A program made the position numbers and the translations under genes. The notes under the pieces were generated by a model, which ran no database searches, was not told where the DNA came from, and saw only the letters and a program-made list of their open reading frames with translations. From Lasiosphaeria ovina (lineage: Eukaryota > Ascomycota > Sordariomycetes > Sordariales > Lasiosphaeriaceae), in contig JAULSN010000001.1 in NCBI GenBank assembly GCA_033439765.1, positions 1,860,001-1,924,000 of the forward strand: a stretch of 64,000 nt of DNA. The letters run 5' to 3'. Of the stretch, positions 57,906-64,000 are shown one piece after another (position 1 is the stretch's first letter; each line of letters begins with the position of its first letter).

Positions 57906-59468
57906 GGTCAAGGTTTGGTTTGTGTGTGGAGTTGTGGAGTTGTGATGGCAGTTGGTTGAATTCACCGGCTCTGTTGTGTCAGGATCGGGTCCGCACTGGG
58001 CACTGGGCACTGGGATCGGGCTGAGTAAGGACCCGTATGCCATCGAGGCTCGAAGCTCCGCGGACGTCATGTTAAATCGAGTGTTAGTTAGATATCTGCC
58101 GTTGGCTGCAGCATGGCGGCCACAGCGGGCTTTGATGATTGGCCGCCGACGGCATCGTCTCTGCCGGCGCAGGACCTGCGGTGCGATGTCCCCGCTTTGT
58201 CTTGCTTCTCCTTGGTAAACCCGCTCGAGATTGCCGCTGTGGGCCATGCTTGGGCTATCATCACAGTATTTGAGTCTAAGGCGTGTTCCTCCGTTTTGGG
58301 CGATACGAGACTCTCTCTTCTCGTAGACGACTAACTCGAATGCGGGGGGTTGGTGCTGGACGTGTCTTGGCGCAGTTGCCAAGTGTCGGCCAATTGCTAG
58401 AGTCCGAGATAGAAATGCCGAAACAGGTCGCGGTAACGTCTATCGGCCATGTTGTGTGCTGTAGGCGATGCAGAAGCGTTGTCACACAGCATAAGTCGCC
58501 GGCATCACCGCTCGAAACCGCCGTCGACGTTCCTTGGCACGCCGGCGGAATTATAGAGCTAAATTGTTCCAAGTCCGATTCGGTCTTGTTAAGCCCGGTT
58601 CCGAGAACCGCTGTTATCAGCGGGCGCTAACCCGAAACATAGCGTTCTACGCATCGGGCAAAGAAGCGCAAAAATACAGGATTTGTAATGCCCTTCCCAT
58701 TGGGTTGAATTTGTCCCTACCAAGGTGCTTCGAGCTATTCCGTACCTGCTTAGGTGGACAACTACGAAATGTAAATCCTATGTGGGCCTGAAGGAGAATT
58801 ATCCGTTATTCCGTACAGGGCAAACGAATTCCCAAACCCTAACCCAGGCATTTATCTCCACTGTGTCCGAACCTAAAACTTATTCGCAATCGCCTCTAAG
58901 TGGAAATAATAAGAAAACACCCCTCTCCCCAAGCAGCCCGTGGCACTCCTGTGGCCAGAGGCTCAGTCGGAAAAAAAGCCGTATAGCCTCTCCGCTTGCC
59001 GCGTATTAGTACCCAACTGGGTTAATTGGGAGGATCGAGTGTCTACTATGCTTGGGAGCCAAAGTTTCGCCCCATGCTCGGGTACCGACAAGCCCCCCGG
59101 CGCGCCACGATTTGAAAATTACAGCCCCCTTTCAATCGCAATACAGCGCTAGCAGGGACTTAGCAGAGACTGCACTGGCCAGCATACCCTTGCCGGTACA
59201 TGCGCATACAAGGGGAAAACATACCCATCACACCATAGTAAGGTAACCAATGACTGGCTGGAAACCTAACCCACTCGCGCTCGCTTCGCGGAGTTTAGCA
59301 TCGTAGGCTGGAATTTGCGGACATGGCAGACGCTCAGCCGGGCTCTGTAGTCAGATAAATTGAGCCCAATTAAATACATTACTGCAAGAAAAGTCCAATT
59401 CATTATTCGCAGCGACCTCAACCACGAACCAGCAAATCTCAATCTCAGATTTAATTAAATTGTCCATC
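57906..59468. other. Divergent intergenic region
   Basis: About 1.6 kb between the alcohol dehydrogenase and the SDR gene. Open frames near 58280-58630 have no motif. 58800-59460 is AT-leaning. Nothing recognised. Confidence 0.5.
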
Positions 59469-60302
59469 ATGTTCCTCGCCGATAAAGTCATTCTCATCAC
59501 GGGCGCCTCCAAAGGCATCGGCCGAGCCGTTGCCGAGCGCGTGGCTAACGACGGCGCCAAGGTGGTCATCAACTACCTGTCCGACAGCAAGTCGGCCGAG
59601 GAAATGGTCGAGCGCATTGGCAGTGACAACGCCTTGGCCGTGCAGGCCGACGTGTCCAAGGTCGCCGACATTGAGAGGCTCGTGGCTGCAGCGGTCGAGA
59701 AATTCGGCAAAATTGACGTGGTCATGCCCAACGGTAGTTACTTACACCCTGCTGATAAGGCTCAAGACAATCCCCTGGACCCGAGCCCGTGGCAACCGCT
59801 GACAGAGACGCAACGGCTAGCGGGCTACATGGGCATGAAGGACCTCTCGCACTCGACCGAGGCTGACTACGACCGGCACTTCGACCTCAACGTCAAGGGT
59901 GCGGCGTTCCTGGTGCAGAAGGCGGTGGCGCACATGCCGACGAGCGGCGGGGGGCGCGTCATCTTCGTGTCTTCGGGGCTCACGACGTCGACCAACGTGT
60001 CGCCGGCCTACGTCATGTACGCGGCCAGCAAGGGCGCCGTCGACCAGCTAACGCGTGTGCTGGCCAAGGACTTGGCCCGCCGCAACATCACCGTCAACGC
60101 CGTCGCCCCCGGCCCCACCGCCACCGAGCTCTTCTTCGACGGCAAGTGCGAACAGCTCGTCTCCGTCATCAAGGCCGCCAGCCCCTTCAATCGCCTCGGC
60201 GAGCCCAGCGAGATCGCCAGCGTTGTTGCATTTCTAGCCGGTCCAGAGAGCGCGTGGGTCTCGGGGCAGGTCATCAGGGTGAATGGCGCCAACATGGTGT
60301 GA
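59469..60302 (+). CDS. Short-chain dehydrogenase/reductase, classical SDR
   Basis: NAD(P)-dependent oxidoreductase of 248 residues from exons 59469-59733 and 59821-60302. The cofactor motif TGASKGIG is at about residues 11-18 (MFLADKVILITGASKGIG). The conserved NAG of the central strand is split by the intron (VVMPN-AGYMGMKDL), which fixes the junction. The catalytic Ser is in VIFVSSGLTT, and Tyr and Lys in YVMYAASKGAVDQ. The C-terminal VAPGPTATELFFDGK and PFNRLGEPSEIASVVAFLAG match the 3-oxoacyl-reductase-like branch. After strand 2 the sequence lacks the acidic residue that selects NAD, and NYLSDSKSAEE suggests NADP use. Substrate unknown. Confidence 0.9.
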   Translation: MFLADKVILITGASKGIGRAVAERVANDGAKVVINYLSDSKSAEEMVERIGSDNALAVQADVSKVADIERLVAAAVEKFGKIDVVMPNGSYLHPADKAQDNPLDPSPWQPLTETQRLAGYMGMKDLSHSTEADYDRHFDLNVKGAAFLVQKAVAHMPTSGGGRVIFVSSGLTTSTNVSPAYVMYAASKGAVDQLTRVLAKDLARRNITVNAVAPGPTATELFFDGKCEQLVSVIKAASPFNRLGEPSEIASVVAFLAGPESAWVSGQVIRVNGANMV

Positions 60303-60890
60303 GATGTGGCCGTAGGGGCAAAGGGGATTTGTGTTTGGTTAGACCAGAATCCCAGATAGAATCTTGATATCTGTATTCTGTAGCCATGCGACGGTGTAGT
60401 AGCAGTCTGGGCCACACAAAAAGATTGACATACGTGATGACAAGCTTTCCCCCCCTTTTCCCCTGACTAATTCAGACGTGCATCTCTCTCGGCAGGGTTC
60501 CACACATCAAACCAACTGTCATTGCTCCTAGTTATTTGAGTTAGGCAATTGGTATCATTATCACAGGCTTTCCATTTCTCTTTGATTCTACCCTTACAAA
60601 ACAAAGGGGGGTGGGGGGTGTCAAAGACGCCCATACACCGAGAAGGTACGACGAAAAAGAAGAAAAAGGAAACTTGCGAAACCACCTGAATCTCGTAGGG
60701 CTGCAGACGGATTGCTCGCTCGCTTGCACGAGGTTGCTTGACTGCTGTTGCCGCCGCCGCTGCAGTCCAGCGCCAGAATGTTTTTGCCGCGGGCCCAGAA
60801 CTGGGCGCTACGGGGAGTGAGCAGGCGCATATTAGCAGGGAAGGACAACAGGAAGACACTCAACACTAATTCGGGGCCTAGGGGCTGGGC
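60303..60890. other. Intergenic
   Basis: 3' flank of the SDR gene. Simple-sequence purine and pyrimidine runs, no recognised gene. Confidence 0.5.
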
Positions 60891-61229
60891 AAGGGGGGTT
60901 GTTTACACCCTTGCCTAATATAATCTAGTGTAAGTTTCTTTTTTCTTCCCTTTCCTTGGCTTACCCACCTCGTATAAGGTGGACCGCCGCCCTCTCCCTC
61001 TGATCAGAGGCCGGCATAGCTCCGGACATTATTGTTTTTTTGGGACAGTCCTCAGAAAAAATCACGTCTTTTTACCATGAACTGAGATCCCCAGACCAGT
61101 GCACGCAGTAGTGCCTTTTTCTTATTGTTTTGACCTTCTTGTGAGGGAACCTTGCACTTGCGCCCGCTAAGGTTCGCCCTACTTTTGCTGTTATTTTTGC
61201 TGTGTTGTGGCGCCTTTCCACCGCTTCAA
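60891..61229. repeat. Dispersed 340-bp repeat, copy 2
   Basis: Second copy of the element at 13348-13685, same orientation, with the same start, TATA-like box, CCTCTGATCAGAGG palindrome and end. It lies about 120 bp beyond the stop of the small secreted protein gene on the other strand. Differences from copy 1 are scattered base changes and length changes in T and A runs. At about 340 bp it is shorter than the length at which Neurospora-type RIP is usually effective, which may explain the conservation. Confidence 0.8.
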
Positions 61230-61351
61230 CACGGGCACGTTTCATCCGCCCATCCAGTTCTTTTTCCGAATCCAAGGGAAGAAAGACGTGGGGAGGTGAA
61301 AGGTAAAAAGCAATAAAAAGCAAATTTCTAAGCGGCAGGTACGGTAATTAC

Positions 61352-61796
61352 TCACCGCATTTCCAAAGCCGGAGGCGTGTTGGTACACCGCCAGCCCTGG
61401 TAGAGCGTCAGCTCGGTGGTAGTCCGATTGAACGCCCAGCGCGTCATGACCGTATATTCGCCGGCGTCCTTTGTGCGCTTGCACTTGCGCGTTACGACGG
61501 TGCGGTTGGTGGCCGGGGCGAACAGGTCCGCGGCAGCGGTGGCGTTGCAATATTCGTGCGTGTGGTCCGCCGGGTTGGTGACGCTGAAGCTGAGAGATAC
61601 GGAGGCCGAGGTAGGATCGTCGTCGACGCGGAAGCCAAAGTCTTGCAATGTCCACGAGAAGTTGCGGCCAGAGGTCACGGAGAACTTGGAGAGATTCAGT
61701 TCCGCCCATAGGTCGTCGGCCAGGCAGGGGCAGGTGGGTGAGAGGGGAGGCCGTTGCAAGGCCTAGTATGGCGAGGAGAGGGATGGCGGCGTGCAT
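61352..61796 (-). CDS. Small secreted protein, frameshift between signal peptide and mature region
   Basis: The ATG at 61796 starts a good signal peptide (MHAAIPLLAILGLATAS). About 25 codons later that frame loses protein character, while the neighbouring frame carries a coherent mature sequence: CLADDLWAELNLSKFSVTSG, then FSWTLQDFGFRVDDDPTSASV, EYCNATAAADLF, and TRWAFNRTTTELTLYQGWRC to a stop at 61352. The neighbouring frame itself has a TAG just before and no ATG, so a single-base indel in the C-rich stretch (about 61720-61750) is the simplest reading. The mature part, about 120 residues with four or five Cys, resembles small secreted beta-rich fungal proteins of unknown role. The stop overlaps a donor-like GTGAGT, so a further exon is possible. 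Confidence 0.55.
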
Positions 61797-62476
61797 TTGT
61801 GGGATTTGGCGTGTCTTTTCGATGTTTGGTTGGAGATGATGGGAGAGGGCTCGCTCCGCATTGTCGCTGAAAGTACACCAAAGGACAGGACAGGCAGTTC
61901 TAGTTATTAGTCTAGTCATTTTAGCTCGACCTGTAGCAGACCCAAATCGTCTGTTTTCTCCTGCCAAGGCCGGTCAAAAGCATGGCAAAGGCAGGTCACC
62001 TCTTTTTAAAGTCTTCAGGGCTGCGTATAACTGTATCACTGTGGATTTGCGGGCTGAGCTAAGCGCATGCTCGTGGTTCTATGTAATTAGATTCAATCTC
62101 GGCCACCACGCTCGGGCCGGAGGACTGGCCATGAACTGTCACAGACTAGGACTAAGAACTATGCCCAGGCGGCAAGAGACGCCCCGGTTGACCTGCCGGA
62201 TAATCGATATCAGCTGGTAAAGTTTCCCGCTATATTGGGTACCACTGCCAGCACTACCTGGTTCTATTTTAGCCAACATGCGTGACTTGACTCTATTGCA
62301 GCTGCTTCCTATCCGCATTTTCCATGTGGCCCATCGAGGGGCCAAAATCAAATTCTTAAGCAACGCTACGGAGCTCATTACCAGGGGCCTCATCCTGCGT
62401 AACTAATAGGTGAACCGAAACCCCTCCTATGCGTAACGTTAGTTATGGGTTCCGCAATCAGATAGCCTGGGATGGT
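61797..62476. other. Intergenic
   Basis: Upstream of the secreted protein gene and 3' of the MFS pseudogene. Nothing recognised. Confidence 0.5.
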
Positions 62477-64000
62477 TCAACTCACCGTTCCCTCCAATAT
62501 TCCAGATCTTTGGCGCTGGGCCTTGTTGGCACGGTAGAAGTGGGCCGATAACCCTCCGACGAGACAGATCATCAGGATATGAGACCTACACAGTCGTGTC
62601 TGCCGATTAACAATAGCACTCGCACCACGGGGCTGCACTTGGTCAACGCACCCGATCGAAACCCACACAGCTGTGGTGTACAGCGGCGCCTCGATGTTGC
62701 GGACGATGTAGCTCCCAGCAATCCCGCCAGCGCCGTTGAACATGGTGCGTGCCGCGGCTGTAGAAACGCGCTTCCATTGCCTGCGGTAGCGATGCATGTC
62801 AGCTTGGTCCTCCTAGGGAATAGCCCCAACACGGCATACCCGACAATGTTGTTGGCCTGGTAGGCACTCTGAGCCGCCCAATTTGCCACGTACGCGCCCG
62901 TGGCGAGGAAGACGCCAAAGTAGCGCGCTCTCGAGTCTCGCGCAAAGCCCAGCGCGGCAAACTCGGTGATCAGACAAGTGGCGTTGAACGTGATGATGGG
63001 CGCTCGGCTCTAGAACTTGTCTGCAAACCAGGATGAGACGAGCACGGGGACGGCAGCGTAGTAGAATGGAGGCGCCGAGAGGACGATGGCCGCGTCCGAC
63101 GAGTAGCCCAGCCCGTTTTGCAGGATGATGGGGACGAAATAAGCAAGCGCGGTCGACACGATGTTCTGCATGAAGAACAGGCAGGCAAACACACGCCCCT
63201 TGAGGTCTTTGGCGTGGACGAGGACCTTTCTCAGGGCAAACTGCTGCGGGATGAGGTCGCCGCGGTCTCTCAAGATGCGCTGCGACACTAGAGCGGCCTC
63301 CTGGGCTGTCAGGAAGCGGTAGCTGCTGCTCGAGTTCTCGGGGAAGTCCACTCTCTACCATTACGTCGCTAGAGCGATGACGTAGGTGCACATCCCTTGC
63401 ACGAGGAACATCCAGCGCCACCCGGTGAGGCCTCCGGGGTTTTCAAGCTTGTTCGGGCCGTAGTTGACCAAGCTCCCAGTGGCGAGGATGATGACTTCTC
63501 CGCTCTGCATATAAGCAAAGCGCAACTGTTGCTCCTGGCGGGGATTCCAAGCGCTGATCAGGTACGCGAGGCCTGGGTAGATGCTAGACATGGCGGCGCT
63601 AAGCAGGATGCGTAGGGCGATCATCTGCTTCTAGGTCTGGACGAAGGCGGTGCAGAGCGTGATGATGCCAAAGGCGAGGGTAATGGCGGAGAACCAGATG
63701 CGGGGGCCGACGAGGCGGACGGCGATGGTGGACGGCAGCTGGAAGACGATGCTCGAGACGGTGAAGGTGAAGATGGCGACGAAGAAGCGGTTCCCCTGGT
63801 TGAGACCCAGGTCGGCGGGCTTCGAGGTGACGGCAGCGCTCGAGATGACGCCCCTGTCGAGGAGGTTGAGGCTGCACAGGATGGCGGCGATGGTGCAAAG
63901 CCGGAAATCGACCTTGCGACGGATGCGCCGCGCTGTACTTGTTCCTGTTCCACATCGTCGACGGCACCGGCAGCGCCGACGGCGTCAGCCTGTCCGTCCT
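62477..64000 (-). pseudogene. Broken MFS anion/allantoate-type permease, cut by window edge
   Basis: Degraded member of the Dal5/anion-cation symporter family. Starting from the right edge, DDVEQEQVQR is followed after a frameshift near 63925 by the family block RRKVDFRLCTIAAILCSLNL, then SSAAVTSKPADLGLNQGNRF. A TAG at 63631-63633 replaces an expected Trp. The next segment IYPGLAYLISAWNPRQEQQ and GWRWMFLVQGMCTYVIALAT ends in TAA-TGG-TAG (63355-63363) before VDFPENSSSSYRFLTAQEAA. Another TAG is at 63010-63012 after SSWFADKF, followed by SRAPIITFNATC. A second frameshift near 62800 leads to the C-terminal block TMFNGAGGIAGSYIVRN and the stop at 62477. With several stops and shifts spread along the gene it cannot encode a transporter. 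Confidence 0.85.

Overview
The window is nuclear DNA of a filamentous ascomycete, most likely a Sordariomycete. Genes carry short GT-AG introns (about 46-170 bp) and long intergenic gaps. The gene set is fungal: an RPD3-type histone deacetylase, a hybrid histidine kinase, a Zn2Cys6 regulator, an Asp f 4-type secreted protein and MFS sugar porters. I cannot name the genus from sequence alone.

Layout. 0-7 kb: a left-truncated TAP-type alpha/beta hydrolase (minus), then an RPD3-like deacetylase (minus) divergent from the proteasome deubiquitinase RPN11 (plus). 7-12.8 kb: two unrecognised proteins flanking a cytochrome P450 fragment, then an STL1/hexose-type MFS porter. 12.8-19.6 kb: one copy of a 340-bp dispersed repeat, an APH-like kinase with an in-frame stop near its 3' end, a diaminopropionate ammonia-lyase-like PLP enzyme with a frameshifted C-terminus, and a small lysine-rich hypothetical. 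22-28.8 kb: a PI-PLC-X-like phosphodiesterase and a six-exon hybrid histidine kinase (GAF-HisKA-HATPase-REC). 31-36 kb: a Dabb-domain protein, tRNA-Ser(AGA) and an Asp f 4-like secreted protein. 37.7-46.2 kb: exosome RRP41, an ER disulfide isomerase, ESCRT regulator VTA1 and a METTL13-like methyltransferase. 46.4-56.1 kb: an intracellular GH2 beta-galactosidase divergent from a LAC12-type permease, followed by a Zn2Cys6 regulator, together a plausible lactose-utilisation locus. 56.8-64 kb: a Zn alcohol dehydrogenase, an SDR, a second copy of the 340-bp repeat, a small secreted protein and a broken MFS permease running off the right edge.

Most genes are housekeeping and functionally unrelated. 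The exception is the beta-galactosidase/permease/regulator block, whose divergent order matches known fungal lactose loci. Several accessory genes carry single-base frameshifts or in-frame stops. These could be true decay or assembly indels, and raw reads or transcripts would decide.

I found no convincing undescribed multi-gene system. The best leads are the lactose locus with its adjacent regulator, the 340-bp repeat pair, the APH gene with an open extension past its stop, and a probable GC-AG intron in the Dabb gene.
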